Assembly (NCBI GenBank): GCA_002189035.1
Contig: NEEC01000357.1
Coordinates: 1 to 39,739 of the forward strand
Direction: 5' to 3'
DNA length: 39,739 nucleotides
Origin: Utricularia gibba
Lineage: Eukaryota > Streptophyta > Magnoliopsida > Lamiales > Lentibulariaceae
Under the pieces are notes generated by a model. It worked only from the letters and a program-made list of their open reading frames with translations. It made no database searches and was not told the origin of the DNA. The position numbers and the translations under genes are program-made. Of the stretch, positions 1 to 14,452 are shown piece by piece (positions within the stretch are counted from its first letter, which is position 1; the number at the start of each line of letters is the position of its first letter).

Positions 1-3000
1 TTTCTCAAGGAAAAGCTTGTCGTTTTTGGGCGGGTGATGTCGTTGTGAACTTCGTTCTGACCCAAGGTTCGGTCTGACTCCTTTGCCACATCGGGTCCTA
101 CTCGACGAAAATCGTGATGCAGTTATTGAAGTTAGGATTCATGAGCACCCAAAATGGTTTTTCAACCGCATGCTTTATATTTGATAAGGCGCTCTCGTGG
201 GGCAACGGTATCGAGCAGGAGGTCGAGTCGAGCTCGGGCCCATAGTCATTTGTAGCCGGCAAAAAATTGATGCATTTATTAACGTTGGGTTTTAATAGGC
301 GCCTACATGTTTTTCTCAAGGAAAAGCTTGTCGTTTTTGGGCGGGTGATGTCGTTGTGAACTTCGTTCTGACCAAGGTTCGGTCTGACTCCTTTGCCACA
401 TCGGGTCCTACTCGACGAAAATCGTGATGCAGTTATTGAAGTTAGGATTCATGAGCACCCAAAATGTTTTCTCAACCGCATGCTTTATATTTGATAAGGC
501 GCTCTCGTGGGGCAACGGTATCGAGCAGGAGGTCGAGTCGAGCTCGGGCCCATAGTCATTTGTAGCTCGGCAAAAAAATTGATGCATTTATTAACGTTGG
601 GTTTAATAGGCTGCCTACATGTTTTCTCAAGGAAAAGCTTGTCGTTTTTGGGCGGGTGATGTCGTTGTGAACTTCGTTCTGACCCAAGGTTCGGTCTGAC
701 TCCTTTGCCACATCGGGTCCTACTCGACGAAAATCGTGATGCAGTTATTGAAGTTAGGATTCATGAGCACCCAAAATGGTTTTCTCAACCGCATGCTTTT
801 ATTTGATAAGGCGCTCTCGTGGGGCAACGGTATCGAGCAGGAGGTCGAGTCGAGCTCGGGCCCATAGTCATTTGTAGCCGGCAAAAAATTGATGCATTTA
901 TTAACGTTGGTTATTAGGCTGCCTACATAGTTTCTCAAGGAAAAGCTTGTCGTTTTGGGCGGGTGATGTCGTTGGGAACTTCGTTCGGACCCAAGGTTCT
1001 GTCTGACTCCTTTGCCACATCGGGTCCTACTCGACGAAAATCGTGATGCAGTTATTGAAGTTAGGATGTCATGAGCACCCAAAATGGTTTTCTCAACCGC
1101 ATGCTTTATATTTGAGGAGGCGCTCTCGTGGGGCAACGGTATCGAGCAGGAGGTCGAGTCGAGCTCGGCCCATAGTCATTTGTAGCTCGGCAAAAATTGA
1201 TGCATTTATTAACGTTGGGTTTTAATAGGCTGCCTACATGTTTTCTCAAGGAAAAGCTTGTCGTTTTGGGCGGGATGTCGTTGTGAACTTCGTTCTGACC
1301 CAAGGTTCGGTCTGACTCCTTTGCCACATCGGGTCCTACTCGACGAAAATCGTGATGCAGTTATTGAAGTTAGGATTCATGAGCACCCAAAATGGTTTTC
1401 TCAACCGCATGCTTTATATTTGATAAGGCGCTCTCGTGGGGCAACGGTATCGAGCAGGAGGTCGAGTCGAGCTCGGGCCCAGAGTCATTTGTAGCCCGGC
1501 AAAAAATTGATGCATTTATTAACGTTCGGTAATTAGGCTGCCTACATAGTTTCTCAAGGAAAAGCTTGTCGTTTCTGGCGGGTGATGTCGTTGGAACTTC
1601 GTTCGACCCAAGGTTCGTCTGACTCCTTTGCCACATCGGGTCCTACTCGACGAAAATCGTGATGCAGTTATTGAAGTTAGGATTCATGAGCACCCAAAAT
1701 GGTTTTCTCAACCGCATGCTTTATATTTGAGGAGGCGCTCTCGTGGGGCAACGGTATCGAGCAGGAGGTCGAGTCGAGCTCGGGCCCATAGTCATTTGTA
1801 GCTCGGCAAAAAACTTGATGCATTTATTAACGTTGGGTTTTAATAGGCTGCCTACATTTTTTCTCAAGGAAAAGCTTGTCGTTTTTGGGCGGGTGATGTC
1901 GTTGTGAACTTCGTTCTGACCCAAGGTTCGGTCTGACTCCTTTGCCACATCGGGTCCTACTCGACGAAAATCGTGATGCAGTTATTGAAGTTAGGATTCA
2001 TGAGCACCCAAAATGGTTTTCAACCGCATGCTTTATATTTGATAAGGTGCTCTCGTGGGGCAACGGTATCGAGTAGGAGGTCGAGTCGAGCTCGGGCCCA
2101 TAGTCATTTGTAGCCCGGCAAAAAATTGATGCATTTATTAACGTTGGTTTATTAGGCTGCCTACATGTTTTCTCAAGGAAAAGCTTGTCGTTTTGGGCGG
2201 GTGATGTCGTTGTGAACTTCGTTCTGACCCAAGGTTCGGTCTGACTCCTTTGCCACATCGGGTCCTACTCGACGAAAATCGTGATGCAGTTATTGAAGTT
2301 AGGATTTCATGAGCACCCAAAATGGTTTTCTCAACCGCATGCTTTATATTTGAGGAGGCGCTCTCGTGGGGCAACGGTATCGAGTAGGAGGTCGAGTCGA
2401 GCTCGGGCCCATAGTCATTTGTAGCTCGGCAAAAAATTGATGCATTTATTAACGTTGGTTTTAATAGGCTGCCTACATGTTTTCTCAAGGAAAAGCTTGT
2501 CGTTTTGGGCGGGTGATGTCGTTGGAACTTCGTTCTGACCCAGGTTCGGTCTGACTCCTTTGCCACATCGGGTCCTACTCGACGAAAATCGTGATGCAGT
2601 TATTGAAGTTAGGATCATGAGCACCCAAAATGGTTTTCTCAACCGCATGCTTTATATTTGATAAGGCGCTCGTGGGGCAACGGTATCGAGCAGGAGGTCG
2701 AGTCGAGCTCGGCCCATAGTCATTTGTAGCTCGGCAAAAAATTGATGCATTTATTAACGTTGGTTTTAATAGGCTGCCTACATGTTTCTCAAGGAAAAGC
2801 TTGTCGTTTTGGGCGGGTGATGTCGTTGGGAACTTCGTTCTGACCAAGGTTCGTCTGACTCCTTTGCCACATCGGGTCCTACTCGACGAAAATCGTGATG
2901 CAGTTATTGAAGTTAGGATTCATGAGCACCCAAAATGGTTTTCTCAACCGCATGCTTTATATTTGATAGGCGCTCTCGTGGGGCAACGGTATCGAGCAGG

Positions 3001-6000
3001 AGGTCGAGTCGAGCTCGGGCCCAGAGTCATTTGTAGCCCGGCAAAAAATTGATGCATTTATTAACGTTGGTTATTAGGCTGCCTACATAGTTTCTCAAGG
3101 AAAAGCTTGTCGTTTCTGGCGGGTGATGTCGTTGGGAACTTCGTTCGACCCAAGGTTCGTCTGACTCCTTTGCCACATCGGGTCCTACTCGACGAAAATC
3201 GTGATGCAGTTATTGAAGTTAGGATTCATGAGCACCCAAAATGGTTTTCTCAACCGCATGCTTTATATTTGACTCTCGTGGGGCAACGGTATCGAGCAGG
3301 AGGTCGAGTCGAGCTCGGGCCCATAGTCATTTGTAGCTCGGCAAAAAATGATGCATTTATTAACGTTGGGTTTTAATAGGCCTACATGTTTTCTCAAGGA
3401 AAAGCTTGTCGTTTTTGGGCGGGTGATGTCGTTGTGAACTTCGTTCTGACCCAAGGTTCGGTCTGACTCCTTTGCCACATCGGGTCCTACTCGACGAAAA
3501 TCGTGATGCAGTTATTGAAGTTAGGATTCATGAGCACCCAAAATGGTTTTCTCAACCGCATGCTTTATATTTGATAAGGCGCTCTCGTGGGGCAACGGTA
3601 TCGAGCAGGAGGTCGAGTCGAGCTCGGGCCCATAGTCATTTGTAGCTCGGCAAAAAATTGATGCATTTATTAACGTTTTATTAGGCTGCCTACATGTTTT
3701 CTCAAGGAAAAGCTTGTCGTTTTGGCGGGTGATGTCGTTGGAACTTCGTTCGACCCAAGGTTCGTCTGACTCCTTTGCCACATCGGGTCCTACTCGACGA
3801 AAATCGTGATGCAGTTATTGAAGTTAGGATTCATGAGCACCCAAAATGGTTTTCTCAACCGCATGCTTTATATTTGAGGAGGCGCTCTCGTGGGGCAACG
3901 GTATCGAGCAGGAGGTCGAGTCGAGCTCGGGCCCATAGTCATTTGTAGCTCGGCAAAAAATTGATGCATTTATTAACGTTGGGTTTTAATAGGCTGCCTA
4001 CATGTTTTCTCAAGGAAAAGCTTGTCGTTTTTGGGCGGGATGTCGTTGTGAACTTCGTTCTGACCCAAGGTTCGGTCTGACTCCTTTGCCACATCGGTCC
4101 TACTCGACGAAAATCGTGATGCAGTTATTGAAGTTAGGATTCATGAGCACCCAAAATGGTTTTCTCAACCGCATGCTTTATATTTGATAGGCGCTCTCGT
4201 GGGGCAACGGTATCGAGCAGGAGGTCGAGTCGAGCTCGGGCCAGAGTCATTTGTAGCCCGGCAAAAAATTGATGCATTTATTAACGTTCATTAGGCCTAC
4301 ATGTTTCTCAAGGAAAAGCTTGTCGTTTCTGGCGGGTGATGTCGTTGGAACTTCGTTCGGGTTCGTCTGACTCCTTTGCCACATCGGTCCTACTCGACGA
4401 AACGTGATGCAGTTATTGAAGTTAGGATTCATGAGCACCCAAAATGGTTTTCTCAACCGCATGCTTTATATTTGAGGAGGCGCTCTCGTGGGGCAACGGT
4501 ATCGAGCAGGAGGTCGAGTCGAGCTCGGGCCCATAGTCATTTGTAGCTCGGCAAAAAACTTGATGCATTTATTAACGTTGGTTTTAATAGGCTGCCTACA
4601 TTGTTTTCTCAAGGAAAAGCTTGTCGTTTTTGGGCGGGTGATGTCGTTGTGAACTTCGTTCTGACCCAAGGTTCGGTCTGACTCCTTTGCCACATCGGGT
4701 CCTACTCGACGAAAATCGTGATGCAGTTATTGAAGTTAGGATTCATGAGCACCCAAAATGGTTTTCTCAACCGCATGCTTTATATTTGATAAGGCGCTCT
4801 CGTGGGGCAACGGTATCGAGCAGGAGGTCGAGTCGAGCTCGGGCCCATAGTCATTTGTAGCCGGCAAAAAATTGATGCATTTATTAACGTTGGTAATAGG
4901 CTGCCTACATGGTTTCTCAAGGAAAAGCTTGTCGTTTTGGCGGGTGATGTCGTTGGGAACTTCGTTCTGACCCAAGGTTCGTCTGACTCCTTTGCCACAT
5001 CGGGTCCTACTCGACGAAAATCGTGATGCAGTTATTGAAGTTAGGATTCATGAGCACCCAAAATGGTTTTCTCAACGCATGCTTTATATTTGAGGAGGCG
5101 CTCTCGTGGGGCAACGGTATCGAGCAGGAGGTCGAGTCGAGCTCGGCCCATAGTCATTTGTAGCTCGGCAAAAAACTTGATGCATTTATTAACGTTGGGT
5201 TTTAATAGGCTGCCTACATGTTTCTCAAGGAAAAGCTTGTCGTTTTTGGGCGGGTGATGTCGTTGTGAACTTCGTTCTGACCCAGGTTCGGTCTGACTCC
5301 TTTGCCACATCGGGTCCTACTCGACGAAAATCGTGATGCAGTTATTGAAGTTAGGATTTCATGAGCACCCAAAATGGTTTTCTCAACCGCATGCTTTATA
5401 TTTGATAAGGTGCTCTCGTGGGGCAACGGTATCGAGCAGGAGGTCGAGTCGAGCTCGGGCCCATAGTCATTTGTAGCTCGGCAAAAAATTGATGCATTTA
5501 TTAACGTTGGTTTAGGCTGCCTACATGTTTCTCAAGGAAAAGCTTGTCGTTTCTGGGCGGGTGATGTCGTTGGGAACTTCGTTCTGACCAAGGTTCGGTC
5601 TGACTCCTTTGCCACATCGGGTCCTACTCGACGAAAATCGTGATGCAGTTATTGAAGTTAGGATTCATGAGCACCCAAAATGGTTTTCTCAACGCATGCT
5701 TTATATTTGAGGAGGCGCTCTCGTGGGGCAACGGTATCGAGCAGGAGGTCGAGTCGAGCTCGGGCCCAGAGTCATTTGTAGCCCCAAAAATTGATGCATT
5801 TATTAACGTTCGGCTTATTAGGCTGCCTACATAGTTTCTCAAGGAAAAGCTTGTCGTTTCTGGGCGGGTGATGTCGTTGGAACTTCGTTCTCCCAAGGTT
5901 CGTCTGACTCCTTTGCCACATCGGGTCCTACTCGACGAAAATCGTGATGCAGTTATTGAAGTTAGGATTCATGAGCACCCAAAATGGTTTTCTCAACCGC

Positions 6001-9000
6001 ATGCTTTATATTTGATAGGCGCTCTCGTGGGGCAACGGTATCGAGCAGGAGGTCGAGTCGAGCTCGGGCCCATAGTCATTTGTAGCTCGGCAAAAAACTT
6101 GATGCATTTATTAACGTTGGTTTTAATAGGCTGCCTACATGGTTTCTCAAGGAAAAGCTTGTCGTTTTTGGGCGGGTGATGTCGTTGTGAACTTCGTTCT
6201 GACCCAAGGTTCGGTCTGACTCCTTTGCCACATCGGTCCTACTCGACGAAAATCGTGATGCAGTTATTGAAGTTAGGATTCATGAGCACCCAAAATGGTT
6301 TTCTCAACCGCATGCTTTATATTTGAGGAGGCGCTCTCGTGGGGCAACGGTATCGAGCAGGAGGTCGAGTCGAGCTCGGGCCCATAGTCATTTGTAGCTC
6401 GGCAAAAAACTTGATGCATTTTAACGTTGGTTTTAATAGGCTGCCTAATGGTTTTCAAGGAAAAGCTTGTCGTTTTGGGCGGGTGATGTCGTTGTGAACT
6501 TCGTTCTGACCCAAGGTTCGGTCTGACTCCTTTGCCACATCGGTCCTACTCGACGAAAATCGTGATGCAGTTATTGAAGTTAGGATTTCATGAGCACCCA
6601 AAATGGTTTTCTCAACCGCATGCTTTATATTTGATAGGCGCTCTTGGGGCAACGGTATCGAGCAGGAGGTCGAGTCGAGCTCGGGCCCAGAGTCATTTGT
6701 AGCCGGCAAAAAATTGATGCATTTATTAACGTTGGTTTTAATAGGCTGCCTACATGGTTTCTCAAGGAAAAGCTTGTCGTTTTGGGCGGGTGATGTCGTT
6801 GGAACTTCGTTCTGACCAAGGTTCGGTCTGACTCCTTTGCCACATCGGGTCCTACTCGACGAAAATCGTGATGCAGTTATTGAAGTTAGGATTTCATGAG
6901 CACCCAAAATGGTTTTCTCAACCGCATGCTTTATATTTGATAAGGCGCTCTCGTGGGGCAACGGTATCGAGCAGGAGGTCGAGTCGAGCTCGGGCCCATA
7001 GTCATTTGTAGCTCGGCAAAAAACTTGATGCATTTTTAACGTTTGGTTTTAATAGGCTGCCTACATGGTTTTCTCAAGGAAAAGCTTGTCGTTTTTGGGC
7101 GGGTGATGTCGTTGTGAACTTCGTTCTGACCAAGGTTCGGTCTGACTCCTTTGCCACATCGGGTCCTACTCGACGAAAATCGTGATGCAGTTATTGAAGT
7201 TAGGATTCATGAGCACCCAAAATGGTTTTCTCAACCGCATGCTTTATATTTGAGGAGGCGCTCTCGTGGGGCAACGGTATCGAGCAGGGTCGAGTCGAGC
7301 TCGGGCCCAGAGTCATTTGTAGCTCAAAAAATTGATGCATTTATTAACGTTGGTTTTAATAGGCTGCCTACATGTTTCTCAAGGAAAAGCTTGTCGTTTC
7401 TGGCGGGTGATGTCGTTGGGAACTTCGTTCTGACCCAAGGTTCGGTCTGACTCCTTTGCCACATCGGGTCCTACTCGACGAAAATCGTGATGCAGTTATT
7501 GAAGTTAGGATTCATGAGCACCCAAAATGGTTTTCTCAACCGCATGCTTTATATTTGAGGAGGCGCTCTCGTGGGGCAACGGTATCGAGCAGGAGGTCGA
7601 GTCGAGCTCGGGCCCATAGTCATTTGTAGCTCGGCAAAAAACTTGATGCATTTATTAACGTTGGTTTTAATAGGCTGCCTACATGGTTTCTCAAGGAAAA
7701 GCTTGTCGTTTTTGGGCGGGTGATGTCGTTGTGAACTTCGTTCTGACCAAGGTTCGGTCTGACTCCTTTGCCACATCGGGTCCTACTCGACGAAAATCGT
7801 GATGCAGTTATTGAAGTTAGGATTCATGAGCACCCAAAATGGTTTTCTCAACCGCATGCTTTATATTTGATAAGGCGCTCTCGTGGGGCAACGGTATCGA
7901 GCAGGAGGTCGAGTCGAGCTCGGCCCAGAGTCATTTGTAGCCCGGCAAAAAAATTGATGCATTTATTAACGTTGGTTATTAGGCTGCCTACATAGTTTCT
8001 CAAGGAAAAGCTTGTCGTTTCTGGGCGGGTGATGTCGTTGGAACTTCGTTCTGACCCAAGGTTCGGTCTGACTCCTTTGCCACATCGGGTCCTACTCGAC
8101 GAAAATCGTGATGCAGTTATTGAAGTTAGGATTCATGAGCACCCAAAATGGTTTTCTCAACCGCATGCTTTATATTTGATAAGGCGCTCTCGTGGGGCAA
8201 CGGTATCGAGCAGGAGGTCGAGTCGAGCTCGGGCCCATAGTCATTTGTAGCTCGGCAAAAAACTTGATGCATTTATTAACGTTGGTTTTAATAGGCTGCC
8301 TACATGGTTTCTCAAGGAAAAGCTTGTCGTTTTTGGGCGGGTGATGTCGTTGTGAACTTCGTTCTGACCAGGTTCGGTCTGACTCCTTTGCCACATCGGG
8401 TCCTACTCGACGAAAATCGTGATGCAGTTATTGAAGTTAGGATTCATGAGCACCCAAAATGGTTTTCTCAACCGCATGCTTTATATTTGATAGGCGCTCT
8501 CGTGGGGCAACGGTATCGAGCAGGAGGTCGAGTCGAGCTCGGGCCCAGAGTCATTTGTAGCCCGGCAAAAAATTGATGCATTTATTAACGTTGGTTAATA
8601 GGCTGCCTACATGTTTCTCAAGGAAAAGCTTGTCGTTTCTGGCGGGTGATGTCGTTGGGAACTTCGTTCTGACCCAAGGTTCGGTCTGACTCCTTTGCCA
8701 CATCGGGTCCTACTCGACGAAAATCGTGATGCAGTTATTGAAGTTAGGATTCATGAGCACCCAAAATGGTTTTCTCAACCGCATGCTTTATATTTGATAG
8801 GCGCTCTCGTGGGGCAACGGTATCGAGCAGGAGTCGAGTCTCGGGCCCATAGTCATTTGTAGCTCGGCAAAAAACTTGATGCATTTATTAACGTTGGTTT
8901 TTAATAGGCTGCCTACATGGTTTCTCAAGGAAAAGCTTGTCGTTTTGGGCGGGTGATGTCGTTGTGAACTTCGTTCTGACCAAGGTTCGGTCTGTCTCCT

Positions 9001-10160
9001 TTGCCACATCGGTCCTACTCGACGAAAATCGTGATGCAGTTATTGAAGTTAGGATTTCATGAGCACCCAAAATGGTTTTCTCAACCGCATGCTTTATATT
9101 TGAGGAGGCGCTCTCGTGGGGCAACGGTATCGAGCAGGAGGTCGAGTCGAGCTCGGGCCATAGTCATTTGTAGCCGGCAAAAAATTGATGCATTTATTAA
9201 CGTTGGTTTTTAATAGGCTGCCTACATGGTTTCTCAAGGAAAAGCTTGTCGTTTTTGGGCGGGTGATGTCGTTGGAACTTCGTTCTGACCAAGGTTCGGT
9301 CTGACTCCTTTGCCACATCGGGTCCTACTCGACGAAAATCGTGATGCAGTTATTGAAGTTAGGATTCATGAGCACCCAAAATGGTTTTCTCAACCGCATG
9401 CTTTATATTTGATAGGCGCTCTCGTGGGGCAACGGTATCGAGCAGGAGGTCGAGTCGAGCTCGGGCCCATAGTCATTTGTAGCTCGGCAAAAAATTGATG
9501 CATTTATTAACGGTTGGTTTTAATAGGCTGCCTAAATGGTTTTCTCAAGGAAAAGCTTGTCGTTTTTGGGCGGGTGATGTCGTTGTGAACTTCGTTCTGA
9601 CCCAAGGTTCGGTCTGTCCTTTGCCACATCGGTCCTACTCGACGAAAATCGTGATGCAGTTATTGAAGTTAGGATTTCATGAGCACCCAAAATGGTTTTC
9701 TCAACCGCATGCTTTATATTTGATAAGGCTCTCGTGGGGCAACGGTATCGAGCAGGAGGTCGAGTCGAGCTCGGGCCCAGAGTCATTTGTAGCCCGAAAA
9801 AATTGATGCATTTATTAACGTTGGTTTTAGGCTGCCTACATAGTTTCTCAAGGAAAAGCTTGTCGTTTCTGGGGGTGATGTCGTTGGAACTTCGTTCTGA
9901 CCAAGGTTCGTCTGACTCCTTTGCCACATCGGGTCCTACTCGACGAAAATCGTGATGCAGTTATTGAAGTTAGGATTCATGAGCACCCAAAATGGTTTTC
10001 TCAACCGCATGCTTTATATTTGATAGGCGCTCTCGTGGGGCAACGGTATCGAGCAGGAGGTCGAGTCGAGCTCGGGCCCATAGTCATTTGTAGCTCGGCA
10101 AAAAACTTGATGCATTTATTAACGTTGGTTTTAATAGGCTGCCTAATGGTTTTCTCAAGG

Positions 10161-11386
10161 AAAAGCTTGTCGTTTTTGGGCGGTGATGTCGTTGTGAACT
10201 TCGTTCTGACCCAAGGTTCGGTCTGACTCCTTTGCCACATCGGTCCTACTCGACGAAAATCGTGATGCAGTTATTGAAGTTAGGATTTCATGAGCACCCA
10301 AAATGGTTTTCAACCGCATGCTTATTTGAGGAGGCGCTCTCGTGGGGCAACGGTATCGAGCAAAGGTCGAGTCGAGCTCCCCATAGTCATTTGTAGCTCG
10401 GCAAAAAAATTGATGCATTTATTAACGTTGGTTTTAATAGGCTGCCTACATGGTTTCTCAAGGAAAAGCTTGTCGTTTTTGGGCGGTGATGTCTTTGGAA
10501 CTTCGTTCTGACCAAGGTTCGGTCTGACTCCTTTGCCACATCGGGTCCTACTCGACGAAAATCGTGATGCAGTTATTGAAGTTAGGATTCATGAGCACCC
10601 AAAATGGTTTTCTCAACCGCATGCTTTATATTTGATAAGGCGCTCTCGTGGGGCAACGGTATCGAGCAGGAGGTCGAGTCGAGCTCGGGCCCAGAGTCAT
10701 TTGTAGCCGGCAAAAAATTGATGCATTTATTAACGTTCATTAGGCTGCCTACATGTTTCTCAAGGAAAAGCTTGTCGTTTCTGGCGGGTGATGTCGTTGG
10801 GAACTTCGTTCTGACCCAAGGTTCGGTCTGACTCCTTTGCCACATCGGGTCCTACTCGACGAAAATCGTGATGCAGTTATTGAAGTTAGGATTCATGAGC
10901 ACCCAAAATGGTTTTCTCAACCGCATGCTTTATATTTGAGGAGGCGCTCTCGTGGGGCAACGGTATCGAGCAGGAGGTCGAGTCGAGCTCGGGCCCATAG
11001 TCATTTGTAGCTCGGCAAAAAACTTGATGCATTTATTAACGTTGGGTTTTAATAGGCTGCCTACATGTTTTCTCAAGGAAAAGCTTGTCGTTTTTGGGCG
11101 GGTGATGTCGTTGTGAACTTCGTTCTGACCCAAGGTTCGGTCTGACTCCTTTGCCACATCGGGTCCTACTCGACGAAAATCGTGATGCAGTTATTGAAGT
11201 TAGGATTTCATGAGCACCCAAAATGGTTTTCTCAACCGCATGCTTTATATTTGATAAGGCGCTCTCGTGGGGCAACGGTATCGAGCAGGAGGTCGAGTCG
11301 AGCTCGGGCCCATAGTCATTTGTAGCTCGGCAAAAAACTTGATGCATTTATTAACGTTGGTTTAATAGGCTGCCTATTTCTCAAGG
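10161..11386. repeat. Degenerate 4-monomer block, F-G-H-E order (copy a)
   Basis: The four monomers at 10161, 10464, 10766 and 11079 carry the same ordered marker set as the clear 4-mer found after 17 kb: GTGAAC with TTTCATG and GAGGAGG; then GGAAC with GATAAGG and CCAGAG; then TTTCTGG with GGGAAC, GAGGAGG and CCATAG; then GTGAAC with GATAAGG and CCATAG. The first unit has collapsed sequence near 10365-10382 (gagcaaagg and gagctcccc). The assignment rests on a few diagnostic sites, so it is tentative. Confidence 0.45.
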
Positions 11387-13220
11387 AAAAGCTTGTCGTT
11401 TTTGGGCGGGTGATGTCGTTGGAACTTCGTTGACCAAGGTTCGGTCTGACTCCTTTGCCACATCGGGTCCTACTCGACGAAAATCGTGATGCAGTTATTG
11501 AAGTTAGGATTCATGAGCACCCAAAATGGTTTTCTCAACCGCATGCTTTATATTTGAGGAGGCGCTCTCGTGGGGCAACGGTATCGAGCAGGAGGTCGAG
11601 TCGAGCTCGGGCCCATAGTCATTTGTAGCCCGGCAAAAATTGATGCATTTATTAACGTTGGTTAATAGGCTGCCTACATGTTTCTCAAGGAAAAGCTTGT
11701 CGTTTTGGGCGGGTGATGTCGTTGGGAACTTCGTTCTGACCCAAGGTTCGGTCTGACTCCTTTGCCACATCGGGTCCTACTCGACGAAAATCGTGATGCA
11801 GTTATTGAAGTTAGGATTCATGAGCACCCAAAATGGTTTTCTCAACCGCATGCTTTATATTTGATAGGCGCTCTCTGTGGGCAACGGTATCGAGCAGGAG
11901 GTCGAGTCGAGCTCGGGCCCATAGTCATTTGTAGCTCGGCAAAAAATTGATGCATTTATTAACGTTGGTTTTAATAGGCTGCCTACATGGTTTCTCAAGG
12001 AAAAGCTTGTCGTTTTGGGCGGGTGATGTCGTTGTGAACTTCGTTCTGACCAAGGTTCGGTCTGACTCCTTTGCCACATCGGTCCTACTCGACGAAAATC
12101 GTGATGCAGTTATTGAAGTTAGGATTCATGAGCACCCAAAATGGTTTTCTCAACCGCATGCTTTATATTTGATAAGGCGCTCTCGTGGGGCAACGGTATC
12201 GAGCAGGAGGTCGAGTCGAGCTCGGGCCCATAGTCATTTGTAGCCGGCAAAAAACTTGATGCATTTATTAACGTTGGTTTTAATAGGCTGCCTAATGGTT
12301 TCTCAAGGAAAAGCTTGTCGTTTTTGGGCGGGTGATGTCGTTGTGAACTTCGTTCTGACCAAGGTTCGGTCTGACTCCTTTGCCACATCGGGTCCTACTC
12401 GACGAAAATCGTGATGCAGTTATGAAGTTAGGATTCATGAGCACCCAAAATGGTTTTCTCAACCGCATGCTTTATATTTGAGGAGGCGCTCTCGTGGGGC
12501 AACGGTATCGAGCAGGAGGTCGAGTCGAGCTCGGGCCCATAGTCATTTGTAGCCGGCAAAAAATTGATGCATTTATTAACGTTGGTTTTAATAGGCTGCC
12601 TACATGGTTTCTCAAGGAAAAGCTTGTCGTTTTTGGGCGGGTGATGTCGTTGGAACTTCGTTCTGACCCAGGTTCGGTCTGACTCCTTTGCCACATCGGG
12701 TCCTACTCGACGAAAATCGTGATGCAGTTATTGAAGTTAGGATTTCATGAGCACCCAAAATGGTTTTCTCAACCGCATGCTTTATATTTGATAGGCTCTC
12801 GTGGGGCAACGGTATCGAGCAGGAGGTCGAGTCGAGCTCGGGCCCATAGTCATTTGTAGCTCGGCAAAAATTGATGCATTTATTAACGTTGGTTATTAGG
12901 CTGCCTACATGTTTCTCAAGGAAAAGCTTCGTTTTGGGGTGATGTCGTTGGAACTTCGTTCTGACCAAGGTTCGTCTGACTCCTTTGCCACATCGGGTCC
13001 TACTCGACGAAAATCGTGATGCAGTTATTGAAGTTAGGATTCATGAGCACCCAAAATGGTTTTCTCAACCGCATGCTTTATATTTGATAGGCGCTCTCGT
13101 GGGGCAACGGTATCGAGCAGGAGGTCGAGTCGAGCTCGGCCCATAGTCATTTGTAGCCGGCAAAAAAATTGATGCATTTATTAACGTTGGTTTAATAGGC
13201 TGCACATGGTTTTCTCAAGG

Positions 13221-14452
13221 AAAAGCTTGTCGTTTTTGGGCGGGTGATGTCGTTGTGAACTTCGTTCTGACCCAAGGTTCGGTCTGACTCCTTTGCCAAT
13301 CGGTCCTACTCGACGAAAATCGTGATGCAGTTATTGAAGTTAGGATTTCATGAGCACCAAAATGGTTTTCTCAACCGCATGCTTTATATTTGAGGAGGCG
13401 CTCTCGTGGGGCAACGGTATCGAAAAGGTCGAGTCGAGCTCGGCCCAGAGTCATTTGTAGCCGGCAAAAAATTGATGCATTTATTAACGTTGGGTTTTAA
13501 TAGGCTGCCTACATGGTTTCTCAAGGAAAAGCTTGTCGTTTCTGGGCGGGTGATGTCAACTTCGTTCTGACCAAGGTTCGGTCTGACTCCTTTGCCACAT
13601 CGGGTCCTACTCGACGAAAATCGTGATGCAGTTATTGAAGTTAGATTCATGAGCACCCAAAATGGTTTTCTCAACCGCATGCTTTATATTTGATAAGGCG
13701 CTCTCGTGGGGCAACGGTATCGAGCAGGAGGTCGAGTCGAGCTCGGGCCCAGAGTCATTTGTAGCCCGGCAAAAAAATTGATGCATTTATTAACGTTGGT
13801 TTTAGGCTGCCTACATAGTTTCTCAAGGAAAAGCTTGTCGTTTCTGGCGGGTGATGTCGTTGGGAACTTCGTTCTGACCCAGGTTCGTCTGACTCCTTTG
13901 CCACATCGGGTCCTACTCGACGAAAATCGTGATGCAGTTATTGAAGTTAGGATTCATGAGCACCCAAAATGGTTTTCTCAACCGCATGCTTTATATTTGA
14001 GGAGGCGCTCTCGTGGGGCAACGGTATCGAGCAGGAGGTCGAGTCGAGCTCGGGCCCATAGTCATTTGTAGCTCGGCAAAAAACTTGATGCATTTATTAA
14101 CGTTGGGTTTAATAGGCTGCCTACATAGTTTTCTCAAGGAAAAGCTTGTCGTTTTTGGGCGGGTGATGTCGTTGGAACTTCGTTCTGACCCAAGGTTCGG
14201 TCTGACTCCTTTGCCACATCGGGTCCTACTCGACGAAAATCGTGATGCAGTTATTGAAGTTAGGATTCATGAGCACCCAAAATGGTTTTCTCAACCGCAT
14301 GCTTTATATTTGATAAGGCGCTCTCGTGGGGCAACGGTATCGAGCAGGAGGTCGAGTCGAGCTCGGGCCCATAGTCATTTGTAGCTCGGCAAAAAATTGA
14401 TGCATTTATTAACGTTGGTTTTTTAATAGGCTGCCTACATGGTTTCTCAAGG
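13221..14452. repeat. Degenerate 4-monomer block, F-G-H-E order (copy b)
   Basis: Monomers at 13221, 13527, 13829 and 14140 follow the same marker order as the block starting at 10161, ten monomers earlier. The preceding units (9854 and 12922) also share unusual losses: GGGGTGATG in place of GGCGGGTGATG, and GGTTCGTCTG in place of GGTTCGGTCTG. The first unit has a contracted TATCGAAAAGG where most copies read TATCGAGCAGGAGG. Confidence 0.45.

Noticed and set aside
5921-6100. Recurrent plus-strand peptide segment of about 60 residues (beginning MPHRVLLDEN in many copies)
   Set aside because: It appears once per unit because the A half happens to lack stops in that frame. It is cut by indels in many units, and synonymous bias cannot be claimed when the whole unit is conserved alike.
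6455-7033. Longest open reading frame, 192 codons on the minus strand, and dozens of similar frames of 60-166 codons
   Set aside because: They are the repeat read in frame across two monomers. The same peptide pieces recur on both strands with frame breaks wherever a unit gains or loses a base, and no start context or conserved domain supports translation.
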